From Actinacidiphila alni (GTDB lineage: Bacteria; Actinomycetota; Actinomycetes; Streptomycetales; Streptomycetaceae), in the NCBI RefSeq assembly GCF_900112845.1, contig NZ_FONG01000004.1:62001-126000 (forward strand): a DNA stretch of 64,000 nt, in the 5' to 3' direction. Below are positions 29,072-36,872 of this stretch, piece by piece (position 1 is the first letter of the stretch; each line of letters begins with the position of its first letter). The notes under the pieces are model-generated. The model saw nothing but the letters and a program-made list of their open reading frames with translations, had not been told where the DNA came from and did no database searches. The position numbers and the translations under genes were made by a program.

Positions 29072-29188
29072 CGGAGCCGTCCCGCAGCATTCACCCGCCC
29101 GTAACGCCCGGCACACCAGCCCCAGGTTCTACGCGCGCAGAATCGTCTCCCGCCCCTCACTGACCACCCCCCACCCGGAGGTTGACGG

Positions 29189-30676
29189 ATGCCCGTATCC
29201 CGAGTGCCCCGCCGCGCCCTGACCGGCGCGGCCGCCGCGTTGGGCGTGCTCGCGCTCGCCGCGGCCGGTATCGGCGGCGGCGCCGCGCTGGCCGCGTCCA
29301 GCTCGCAGGCCGCTCCCGCCGCCGCGGCCACCCACCGCGTGCTCTTCGACAACACCAAGGCCGAGACCGCGGGCAACGCCGACTGGATCATCAGCACCAG
29401 CCAGCCCGACCCGCTCGGCCAGGACTCCACGCCCAACGCGGAGACCGACTGGACCGGGGCGCTGTCCTCCTGGGGCGTCGCGCTCCAGAAGGCCGGCGGC
29501 TACTCGCTCAACACCCTGCCGTCCGGCCGGACCATCACCTACGGCAACTCCTCCAACGCGCAGGACCTGAGCAACTTCGACACCTTCGTGCTGCCCGAGC
29601 CCAATGTGAAGCTCAGCGCGGCGGAGAAGACCGCCGTCATGAAATTCGTGCAGAACGGCGGCGGTCTGTTCCTGATCTCCGACCACAACAACAGCGACCG
29701 CAACAACGACGGCTGCGACTCGCCCTGCGTGATCAACGACCTGCTGACCAACAACGGCGTGGACAACACCGACCCGTTCGGCTTCTCCGTCGACCTCCTC
29801 GACATCAGCACCGACAATCCGCGGGCCATCAGCGACTCGTCCAACCCCGTGCTGCACGGCCCGTTCGGCAATGTCACCGGCAGCATCCTGCGCGACGGCA
29901 CCACCTTCACCCTCAAGCCGGGCGACAACGCGAACGTCAAGGGCCTGCTCTACAAGGCCGGCGCGTCCGGCAACACCGGCGCCTTCTTCGCCACCAGCAC
30001 CTTCGGCAGCGGCCGCGTCGCCATCTGGGGCGACTCCTCGCCGGTCGACGACGGCACCGGCCAGTCGGGCAACACCCTCTACGACGGCTGGAACGACCCG
30101 GCGGGCACCGACGCGGCGCTCGCGCTGAACGCCACCGCCTGGCTGGCGGGCAACGGCACCACGACGCCGCCCACCACCCCGCCGACCACCCCGCCCGGCG
30201 GCGGCACCTGCACCGCCGCGCAGTTGCTGGCCAACCCGGGCTTCGAGTCGGGCGCCTCGTCCTGGTCCGCGAGCAGCGGCGTCATCACCACCAGCTCGTC
30301 CGAGGCCGCGCACAGCGGCTCGTACAAGGCGTGGCTCGACGGCTACGGCACCGCCACCACCGACACCCTCTCCCAGTCGGTGGCGATCCCGGCGGGCTGC
30401 GCGGCGCGGCTGACCTTCTGGCTGCACATCGACACCGCGGAGACCGGCTCCACCGCCTACGACACCCTCAAGGCGCAGGTGCTCAACTCCTCGGGGAGCG
30501 TGCTGTCCACCCTGGCCACGTACTCCAACGTCAACGCGGCCTCCGGCTACCAGCAGCGCGGCTTCGACCTGAGCGCGTACGCGGGGCAGACGGTGACGGT
30601 GAAGTTCACCGGGACCGAGGGGTCCAAGCTCCAGACGTCCTTCGTCATCGACGACACGGCGCTGTCCGTGAGCTGA
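29189..30676 (+). CDS. Secreted protein: GATase/ThuA-like N-terminal domain with C-terminal carbohydrate-binding-type module
   Basis: A 495-aa exported protein. The signal peptide spans about residues 1-42. Residues 45-330 look like an alpha/beta domain of the ThuA/DUF4350 glutamine-amidotransferase-like kind. They include [48 protein letters not shown] and [19 protein letters not shown] Thr/Pro linker ([13 protein letters not shown]) leads to a CBM4/9-like beta-sandwich starting [10 protein letters not shown] with a conserved C-terminal DDTALSVS. Its placement after polysaccharidases suggests a polymer-binding role, but catalysis is not established. CGGAG lies 8 nt before the ATG. Confidence 0.75.
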   Translation: MPVSRVPRRALTGAAAALGVLALAAAGIGGGAALAASSSQAAPAAAATHRVLFDNTKAETAGNADWIISTSQPDPLGQDSTPNAETDWTGALSSWGVALQKAGGYSLNTLPSGRTITYGNSSNAQDLSNFDTFVLPEPNVKLSAAEKTAVMKFVQNGGGLFLISDHNNSDRNNDGCDSPCVINDLLTNNGVDNTDPFGFSVDLLDISTDNPRAISDSSNPVLHGPFGNVTGSILRDGTTFTLKPGDNANVKGLLYKAGASGNTGAFFATSTFGSGRVAIWGDSSPVDDGTGQSGNTLYDGWNDPAGTDAALALNATAWLAGNGTTTPPTTPPTTPPGGGTCTAAQLLANPGFESGASSWSASSGVITTSSSEAAHSGSYKAWLDGYGTATTDTLSQSVAIPAGCAARLTFWLHIDTAETGSTAYDTLKAQVLNSSGSVLSTLATYSNVNAASGYQQRGFDLSAYAGQTVTVKFTGTEGSKLQTSFVIDDTALSVS

Positions 30677-30680
30677 CGTC

Positions 30681-32831
30681 TCAGGAGGACGTTCCGGCCG
30701 GTGCGCCGCCGCCGGCCGGGAGGTCCTCGTCGCCGACGGCGAATTCGCACCACACGGCCTTGCCGTCGCCGCGCGGTTCCACGCCCCAGCGGGCGGCGAG
30801 CGCGTCGATCATCAGCAGACCGCGCCCCGAGGTGGCGGCCTCGCCCGGCGACCTGCGGCGCGGCCAGACACTGGAGCGGTCCTGGACCGACAGCCGCACC
30901 CTGCGCACCGGATCTGGCAGCACTTCGAGGGTGAGGACGGCGCCGCCGTCGGTGTGCAGCAGCACATTGACCAGCAGTTCACCGGCGGCCAGCTCCACGT
31001 CGTCGGCCAGGCGCGCCAGTCCCCAGCCGCCGAGCGCCTGCCGCAGCGCGCAGCGCGCCTCGGCCAGGCCCTCCGGGTCGGCCTGGTGCACATAGCTGTG
31101 CATGCGCGGGGCGCGCGAAGTGCCGGTGTCGGGGGCGCGGCGCAGGATCAGCAGCGCCACGTCGTCGCCCGAGCCCCAGCGCTCCCAGAGATTCTCCGCG
31201 AGGTGGTCGGCGAGCGCCTCGGCGGCCTGCGGGCCGACGTGCACCGCTTCGGCGAGCGCCTCCATGCCGATCGTGATGTCCTGGCCGCGCTCCTCGACCA
31301 GGCCGTCGGTGCAGAACACCAGGGTCTCGCCGGGCACCAGATCGAGCCGGGTCTCGGGGAATTCGTGCAGGTCGAGCGCGGTGGCCAGGCCCAACGGCAG
31401 GCCGCCGCGCACATTCGGCCAGCCCGTCCTGCCGTCGGTGTGCCGGACCAGCGGGCCGAGGTGGCCGGCGCGGGCCGCCGAGACCGATCCGGTGGTCAGG
31501 TCGACCTGGGCGTAACCGCAGGTCGCGAAGCGCTCGGTGTCCAGCTCCGCCAGGAAGCGGGAGGCCCGGGCCAGCACCGTGGACGGCGGGTGGCCCTCGG
31601 CCGCGTACGCCCGCAGCGCGATCCTGAGCTGGCCCATCACGGCGGCGGCGTGCGTGTCATGGCCCTGGACGTCGCCGACGACCAGGCCGACGCGATTCTG
31701 CGGCAGCGCGATCACGTCGTACCAGTCGCCGCCGACCTCCCGGCCGCTGCGGGCGGCGTGGTAGCGGACGGCGACCTCGGCGCCCTCGAAGCGCGGGATG
31801 TGCCGGGGCAGCATCGACGCCTGGAGACCGGTGGCGAACTCCCGCTCCTGGTCGAAGAGGATCGCACGCTGCAACGACTGCGCCAGGATGCCCGCGAGCG
31901 CCCCGCACAGCTCCCGGTCCTCCCGGCTGAATTCACGGCGGTGGCGGTAGAACAGCGCGAGGCCGCCGATCGAGCGGGCCTGCGCGACCAGCGGCAGGAA
32001 GGCCGCCGCGAAACCGCTGCCGGTATCTATGTGCGGGCGCAGCAGCGGGAAGCGCTCGGCCAGCTCCACGAAGGAGGTCGCGAACCGCGGCTGCTGGGTC
32101 ACCACGGCCTGGGTGAGCGGCAGGCTCTCGTCAAGACGCCGCAGCCGCAGCCCCTCGTAGAAGGACATCTCCTGGCCGCTGAAGGCGATCACCTTGAGAT
32201 TGCCCGCCTCCGAGAGCCCGAGGGTCAGGCCGTCGGCGCCGAAGCGCTCCAGGCCGCCCGCGCCGGTGAGCACCGCGATGACGTCGTCCACGGTGACCGC
32301 GGTGGACAGCGCCTCGGTCGTCCGGCGGACGATCGAGGACGGGCTGCGGCGCTCGTACCGCGGCGGCGGGGCGCTCGCCACGGGGAGCTCCGTCAGCTCC
32401 GCGGTGGCGTCCCTGACGATGCCCAGTACGCGGTAGGCGTTGCCGCGCTCGTCGCGCAGGATCGTGCCCTGGGTGTGCGTCCACTGCTTGACGCCGTCGC
32501 GGCGGGTGACCTGGAAGTAGCCGCCGTAGCTGCGGCGGCCCGCCTGGAGGGCGCGGCGCAGCGCGATGTCGAGCCGCGCGCTCTCCTCGGGGGACACCCG
32601 CAGCACCAGCGAGTCGGGGCGGCCGTCGAATTCCTCCGGCCGCAGGTCGAAGATGTCGAGTCCCGCCTCGTCCAGGTCGAAGGTGCCCTGGTCGAGGTCC
32701 CAGTCGAAGCTGCCCATGCCGTTCATGGCGAGCCGCTCCCCCGGGCCGATCTCCGGATCGGCCCGGCCCGCCGGGAACGGGCCCACGCGGGGGTCGTAAC
32801 CGCCGCCTGCGGGTCGCTTGCGTGCCGTCAT
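30681..32831 (-). CDS. PAS-GAF-SpoIIE phosphatase with C-terminal anti-sigma kinase-like ATPase domain
   Basis: A 716-aa signalling protein. Order: PAS fold (about 35-145: MGSFDWDLDQGTFDLDEAGLDIFDL), GAF domain (about 165-330), SpoIIE/PP2C domain (about 350-560) with GGDWYDVIALPQNRVGLVVGDVQGHDTHAAAVMGQLR in short motif blocks, and an HATPase_c domain (about 585-700) with ELAAGELLVNVLLHTDGG and GRGLLMIDALAARWG. This is the common actinobacterial fusion that can both phosphorylate and dephosphorylate partner-switch components. ATG at 32831 was chosen for the GGAGC motif upstream; in-frame starts at 32861 and 32942 exist. Its gene converges on the secreted-protein gene with a 4-bp gap. Confidence 0.9.
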   Translation of the reverse strand: MTARKRPAGGGYDPRVGPFPAGRADPEIGPGERLAMNGMGSFDWDLDQGTFDLDEAGLDIFDLRPEEFDGRPDSLVLRVSPEESARLDIALRRALQAGRRSYGGYFQVTRRDGVKQWTHTQGTILRDERGNAYRVLGIVRDATAELTELPVASAPPPRYERRSPSSIVRRTTEALSTAVTVDDVIAVLTGAGGLERFGADGLTLGLSEAGNLKVIAFSGQEMSFYEGLRLRRLDESLPLTQAVVTQQPRFATSFVELAERFPLLRPHIDTGSGFAAAFLPLVAQARSIGGLALFYRHRREFSREDRELCGALAGILAQSLQRAILFDQEREFATGLQASMLPRHIPRFEGAEVAVRYHAARSGREVGGDWYDVIALPQNRVGLVVGDVQGHDTHAAAVMGQLRIALRAYAAEGHPPSTVLARASRFLAELDTERFATCGYAQVDLTTGSVSAARAGHLGPLVRHTDGRTGWPNVRGGLPLGLATALDLHEFPETRLDLVPGETLVFCTDGLVEERGQDITIGMEALAEAVHVGPQAAEALADHLAENLWERWGSGDDVALLILRRAPDTGTSRAPRMHSYVHQADPEGLAEARCALRQALGGWGLARLADDVELAAGELLVNVLLHTDGGAVLTLEVLPDPVRRVRLSVQDRSSVWPRRRSPGEAATSGRGLLMIDALAARWGVEPRGDGKAVWCEFAVGDEDLPAGGGAPAGTSS

Positions 32832-33040
32832 GCGCCTGCTCCGGGGTCGGGCGGCGGTCATCGGACCACATCCGCGGGACGGGCCGTACGGCCCGCCGTT
32901 GTCGGTTTGGCAGGATTTATCGCCATGAGGGACATTATCCACCGTATCGGGCGCTTCTCCTGAGCCGATTTTCCGTGCCGGTCGCGGGGGCCTCGCGGGG
33001 GCCGGTCCCGCGGGCGGGCGCGGTGGCCGCCGGGCCGCTG

Positions 33041-33706
33041 TCAGGCGGGGCGCGGGCGGGTCAGGTGGGCGTAGACCACGACATTGCCGGAGTAGCCGGT
33101 GGCCGCGTGATACGTGCCGCCGCAGGTGATCAGGCGCAGCTCGGGGCGGTCCGCGGGGCCGTAGACCCGGCGGTCGGGAAAGGCCGAGCGGTCGTAGACC
33201 TCGACCGCGTCCACGGTGAAGACCGCGGTCGAGTGGTCGGCCCGGTCCACGTCCACGTGCTCACCACGGCGCAGGGCGCCGAGCGCGTAGAAGACGGCGG
33301 GCCCGTCGGCGTTGTCCACGTGACCCGCCACGATCGCGGTGCCGCGCTCCCCCGGGGTGATCCCGCCCGCGTACCAGCCGGCGATCCGCGGCCGGTCGGC
33401 GGGCGGCGGTACGAGGTGGCCGTCGGCGCCGAGCGCGAGCGGGACCAGTGGCGCGGTCACCGACAGCTCCGGTATCCGCACCAGTACGGGCAGCGCCCGC
33501 GGCATCGGTTCCGCGGGCACCTCGGCCGGTTCCACGGCGCCGCCCGCCGCCGCTGCCTGGGCCGCGGACGGCTGCGGCGGCGAGCTGGTGCGGTTGCCGT
33601 CCTGGATCAGCCAGGCACCGATCAGCAGGGTGGCCACCAGGAGGAGCGTGCCCTTCTGGCGCCGCCCCGCGGCGTCCTCCTCTGCCTCCCGCGCCTCCCG
33701 CGCCAT
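33041..33706 (-). CDS. Class F sortase
   Basis: A 221-aa membrane-anchored transpeptidase of the class F (actinobacterial) sortase group. It has a short cytoplasmic N-terminus, one TM helix (about residues 20-36) and a linker rich in Ala and Pro. The catalytic domain (about 75-218) shows the His in IVAGHVDN and the Cys in LITCGG. It starts 9 bp after the stop of a small surface-protein gene on the same strand, an arrangement seen repeatedly in Streptomyces. The substrate signal for class F enzymes is poorly defined. Confidence 0.88.
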   Translation of the reverse strand: MAREAREAEEDAAGRRQKGTLLLVATLLIGAWLIQDGNRTSSPPQPSAAQAAAAGGAVEPAEVPAEPMPRALPVLVRIPELSVTAPLVPLALGADGHLVPPPADRPRIAGWYAGGITPGERGTAIVAGHVDNADGPAVFYALGALRRGEHVDVDRADHSTAVFTVDAVEVYDRSAFPDRRVYGPADRPELRLITCGGTYHAATGYSGNVVVYAHLTRPRPA

Positions 33707-33715
33707 CGCCGGCCG

Positions 33716-34204
33716 TCAGCCGCGCGAGGCGCGCCTGCGGCGGACCACCATCACGCCCGCGGCGCCGACCAGGACCGCGCCCGCGAGGATCTCGGCCGCG
33801 TTGGGGCCGGAGACACCGCCGCCGACGCCGGTCTTGACGGTGCCGATCGGCGTGGTGCGGCCGGTGCTGATGGTCAGCGGGGTGGTGCCGCGCTCGCTGC
33901 CGCAGGTGAAGGTGACGTCGTACTGGGCGCCCGGCTTGGCGTCGGAGTCGACGGTGACCGTCGCGGTCTGGCCGGGTCCGTCGCCCTTGCCGAGCGTGAC
34001 GTCGTCGAAGAGGGCGGGCGCCGAGGCCGTCGCCTGGCTCGCGCAGTCGGTGGCGGTCAGCGTCACCTTCGCACCGGGCGCCACCGTCGTCGGCGAGACG
34101 CTGAAGCCGAAGGAAGTGATGTTGGAGTCGGCGAGCGCCGCGGGCGCCGTGACGGCGAGGATCGCTGCCGCGAGGAGAAGGGGGGTCGTGCGTCCAGCGC
34201 GCAT
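33716..34204 (-). CDS. Sortase-linked surface protein with C-terminal TM anchor
   Basis: A 162-aa exported protein. Signal peptide: residues 1-25 (ending ALADS). A beta-rich Ig-like domain (about 28-120) follows with two Cys (TDCAS, FTCGS). The C-terminus has a hydrophobic helix (AAEILAGAVLVGAAGVMVV) and RRRRASRG tail. No LPXTG or LAXTG motif is visible before the helix; the region reads TVKTGVGGGVSGPN. It sits immediately upstream of a class F sortase gene, so it may be that enzyme's partner or simply membrane-anchored. GGAGAG supports the ATG at 34204. Confidence 0.78.
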   Translation of the reverse strand: MRAGRTTPLLLAAAILAVTAPAALADSNITSFGFSVSPTTVAPGAKVTLTATDCASQATASAPALFDDVTLGKGDGPGQTATVTVDSDAKPGAQYDVTFTCGSERGTTPLTISTGRTTPIGTVKTGVGGGVSGPNAAEILAGAVLVGAAGVMVVRRRRASRG

Positions 34205-34392
34205 GGGTCTCTCCGGGGGCCGGGGCGGCCCGGGGGGCCGCGCTCCTTGCATCCCACCGGCTGCCGCCGCTCCGCGCTTGCGCGCGGTTGTTGCCCGGCC
34301 TCTCCCCCGGGCGCCCGATTCCCGGCTCTGCCCTGGCCGTTGGCCCCCCGGCCCGGCCCGCCCCCAGCACCCCCATCCGGGTGAACCTCCCT

Positions 34393-34510
34393 CCCGCGGA
34401 GTGCGGCGCCCCTCCGGGGGGAGTGGGGTGCCTGAGGTCTTCCGCGGAGGACGGTGCCCCTCCGGGGGTGGGGTGCCTGAGGTCTCCCGCGGAGGGCGGT
34501 GCGCTTCTCC
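34393..34510. repeat. Tandem direct repeat, about 45-48 bp unit
   Basis: Two full copies and a partial third. Units start at 34393, 34441 and 34486, each beginning (c/t)CCGCGGAG and containing CCCCTCCGGGGG and GGGGTGCCTGAGGTCT. It lies upstream of the surface-protein gene, in non-coding DNA. Confidence 0.75.
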
Positions 34511-34530
34511 TGCGGAGGGACGGCAACCAT

Positions 34531-34662
34531 CAGGGGCGCGGGGAACTGCGCGGCCCACCCCCACCGGCCCGGTGGTCGCAAAAACAACAGCGTCTGCCCC
34601 GCTGGGGGCGGTTTTTGTCCGAAGGCGCGCTGCGGCTGGGCGCGCAGTTCCCCGCGCCCCTG
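34531..34662. repeat. Extragenic inverted-repeat element with perfect 22-bp arms
   Basis: The arms at 34531-34552 and 34641-34662 are exact inverse copies containing GGGGCGCGGGGAACTGCGCG. Inside is a small hairpin TGCCCC-GCT-GGGGGCGG followed by TTTTT (34611-34615) and preceded by AAAAA (34579-34583), so it could terminate transcription in both directions. I recall that this GGCGCGGGGAACTGCGC motif is frequent between Streptomyces genes. No ORF is credible. Confidence 0.8.
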
Positions 34663-34682
34663 ATGGGGCACCCTCCTCCGCA

Positions 34683-34776
34683 AGCGCCGCGTCCCCGCGC
34701 CCCTATCGGGCACCCACTTCCGCCGGCGCAGCGCCGCGTCCCCGCGCCCCTGAAAGGGGCACCCCCTTCCGCAGAG
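34683..34776. repeat. Tandem direct repeat, 47-bp unit
   Basis: Two copies start at 34683 and 34730 (AGCGCCGCGTCCCCGCGCCC...). A related truncated copy overlaps the right arm of the adjacent inverted repeat (34651-34682). Together with the two neighbouring repeats, about 400 bp of the 597-bp gap between genes is repetitive. The remainder (34205-34392) is GC-rich with no recognised feature. Confidence 0.7.
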
Positions 34777-34801
34777 GTGCGGGGACCGGGGCCCGCGGCC
34801 C

Positions 34802-35035
34802 CTATCGGGCGCCCTCGCCCGGAGGGGAGCCGCGCCCCGGAGGGGGGTCGGTGGGGGTGCGGACGGTGAGGACGACAAGACCGGAGAGGGGATCCGGGGC
34901 ACCCCCGGGCGGCCCGGTGCGAGGAAACCGGTCGACCAACGCGTCAAAGACGCGATAAGCACTGGACTCGTCCCACGACGTGATCACCACCTGCACCAGC
35001 CCCGGCTCCCGCAGCTCTTCCCAGTCCTCCGCCAT
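34802..35035 (-). CDS. DUF6207-like small protein
   Basis: A 77-aa protein. The core EPGLVQVVITSWDESSAYRVFDALVDRF resembles the Streptomyces DUF6207 pattern (PGLV-V-I-x-DE-A-V--L--R), with a Pro/Gly-rich tail. Function unknown; no signal peptide or TM. The start at 35035 is well supported by AAGGAG 8 nt upstream. The family call is from pattern memory only. Confidence 0.6.
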   Translation of the reverse strand: MAEDWEELREPGLVQVVITSWDESSAYRVFDALVDRFPRTGPPGGAPDPLSGLVVLTVRTPTDPPPGRGSPPGEGAR

Positions 35036-35296
35036 CACCGGCTCCTTCCGCCACGGTCGCTTCGACCGGACAGACACGCGCCGCTGGCGCGCAGTTCCGG
35101 GCGCCGGCGCGGTTCACTCCCACGGGAGCGCGCGCGGGGGTGTGCGACCGGGGCGCGCAGGATGACCGCGCAGAACGAGCCCACAGGGCAACCGCACAGG
35201 ATGGGCACCGGCATGCCTCGGCCCGGACCGGGTACGTGTGGTGTCCAGCCGCGGGACTCGACCGAAGGGCCCCGCACCGATGGCAGGGAGCCCGAG

Positions 35297-35530
35297 ATGA
35301 CCAGCCCAGTCCCCGACCCGTTCCCCGCGCCTCCGCCGCCCGGCCGGCCCGATCCGGCGCCGGGTCCCGATCCGTTCCCGTCGCCGGTGCCGGGGCCGAC
35401 TCCGGGTCCCGCGCCCGATCCGGTGCCGACGCCGCCGGGGCCCGAGCCGGTGCCGCCCGGTCCCGCGCCCGACCCGGTGCCGCCGACACCGGAGCCGAAT
35501 CCGGTGCCGCCACCGCCGCCGACGTACTGA
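35297..35530 (+). CDS. Proline-rich low-complexity small protein
   Basis: A 77-aa peptide composed almost entirely of Pro, Asp/Glu, Gly and Val in PDP/PxP repeats, ending PPPPPTY. GGGAG lies 6 nt before the ATG. No signal peptide. It may be a real small structural or linker-type protein, or a chance frame in GC-rich DNA. The ribosome site and absence of stops argue weakly for coding. An in-frame upstream start at 35162 exists. Confidence 0.45.
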   Translation: MTSPVPDPFPAPPPPGRPDPAPGPDPFPSPVPGPTPGPAPDPVPTPPGPEPVPPGPAPDPVPPTPEPNPVPPPPPTY

Positions 35531-35707
35531 CCGCCGGGCGGTTTGCCGCACCCCGCCGCGCCGGGCCCTCAGCAGAAACGGTTATTCTGCCGCCTCGGGC
35601 CCGGCCGCGGGCGACAACCGCGGATCACGCACGGTGCCACTGCGACTGCTGATACCACATAGGTGACGCGGTAGGACGGCTCGGCAGCGGCGTGAGTGGA
35701 ACCGGTG

Positions 35708-36481
35708 ATGACCATGGACGATCACACAACGGGTCGGCGGCGAGCGGGTGATGACCGCCCGCAGCGGCCGGACGGTGCGGGAACGGCGGTCGCCGCGCCC
35801 GTGTCGCGGGACGCGGGCGAGCAGCCGCCGGACGTGATCGATGTGGTGTTCCCCGCCGCCGCGGACACCGGCGGGACGGCGGCCGGCCCGGACCGGCGCG
35901 AACGGCTGCGCGACCGCCCGCTGTTGCTGGGTTCGCTGGCCATCGCGGCGGTGGGCCTGGCCGCGGTGATCGCCTGGCAGGTGTGGCCGCAGCCGCCGGG
36001 GCCGACGGCGCCCGAACAGCCCGAGCCGCGGCCGACAAGCAGTCGGCCGGTGGGCGACGACGGCATATCCGGCCGCGCCGCCCCGCCCCTGCCGTCCTCG
36101 GAGCGGCCGCGCACCAGCAGGTCGCCCGCGGCCGACGAGCGCCCGAGCCGTACGCCGTCGGCCTCCGTCAGCCCGACGGCCGGCGCCGGGACGCCCTCCC
36201 CCGCGCTCCCCGCCGGGCCCCCGACCGCCACCGCCGGCACCACCACCGCGCCGACGTCCGCACCGCCAACTCCCCGCACCCTGCGATCGGGTGACTCCGG
36301 ATCGGATGTGACCGACCTTCAGCGGCTGTTGTTCGCGCAGGGGTTCACCTATGTAGCACTCACGGGGTTGTACGACGACGCTACTGTGCGTGGTGTGACG
36401 CAGGTGCAGAAGGACCGCGGCCTCACCTGCGATCCGTACGGCGTCTACGGACCCTGTACGCGCGCAGCGCTGACCTCGTAA
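35708..36481 (+). CDS. Membrane-anchored peptidoglycan-binding protein
   Basis: A 257-aa type II membrane protein. The cytoplasmic N-terminus is about 65 residues, followed by a TM helix (about 68-90: LLLGSLAIAAVGLAAVIAWQVW) and a long Pro/Thr/Ser-rich extracellular linker (about 90-190). A C-terminal PG_binding_1 domain (about 195-257) reads LRSGDSGSDVTDLQRLLFAQGF and ATVRGVTQVQKDRGL. Two cysteines near the end may form a disulfide. It is the last gene before the exopolysaccharide-type operon and on the same strand, but 391 bp separates them. Starts at 35696 and 35714 are alternatives. Confidence 0.82.
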   Translation: MTMDDHTTGRRRAGDDRPQRPDGAGTAVAAPVSRDAGEQPPDVIDVVFPAAADTGGTAAGPDRRERLRDRPLLLGSLAIAAVGLAAVIAWQVWPQPPGPTAPEQPEPRPTSSRPVGDDGISGRAAPPLPSSERPRTSRSPAADERPSRTPSASVSPTAGAGTPSPALPAGPPTATAGTTTAPTSAPPTPRTLRSGDSGSDVTDLQRLLFAQGFTYVALTGLYDDATVRGVTQVQKDRGLTCDPYGVYGPCTRAALTS

Positions 36482-36872
36482 TTCACGGCCGCGATACGCC
36501 CCGCATACCCGTGGCGTATTCCTGGCGTTTCCCGGGAATTCCATTCGATCAGCATCCGCTCATTTTCCATCATCCGGCCGGACTTTTGCGACCGTAGTCG
36601 AGAAGTTCGAAAATCCGAGCGATGATTCACCAATCAGGTCGATGATATCGGCGCATCGTGCTCATGACATGAATGGAATGCGCAGGTCAGCGCCGTGCGC
36701 GTACCGGATCACGGCGTTCCGTGTGCCATGCGTTCCAGCCACCTCCGCAGAATGGTCACAAGACCTCCGCACCGTGCCGCACGATGGTCCCCGTAATTGC
36801 GGCCGGGGTTCGGCCGCTGCCAGTGGGAAGGCGCAACGCCGACGTGCGGCCGCCTTCCGGGGGAGGAAAACT
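36482..36872 (+). promoter_or_regulatory. Long leader/control region of the exopolysaccharide operon
   Basis: 391 bp without a gene. Left part: hairpin ATACGCC/GGCGTAT (36494-36519) and palindrome TTCCCGGGAA (36529-36538), both probably ending the upstream gene. 36540-36680 is markedly AT-rich and likely holds the promoter, though I see no certain -35/-10. Right part: two stable hairpins, GCGGCC/GGCCGC (36799-36817) and GGAAGGCG/CGCCTTCC (36826-36858), the second ending 3 bp before the GGGAGG ribosome site. The structure could control translation of the deacetylase gene. It does not match the c-di-GMP riboswitch motifs I know. Confidence 0.5.

Noticed and set aside
34393..34776. Possible CRISPR array
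   Set aside because: Units are contiguous tandem repeats of 45-48 bp without regular unique spacers, and no cas gene is present.
36482..36872. c-di-GMP (GEMM) or ydaO-type riboswitch before the deacetylase gene
   Set aside because: The conserved cores of these riboswitches are not visible. Only generic hairpins can be supported.
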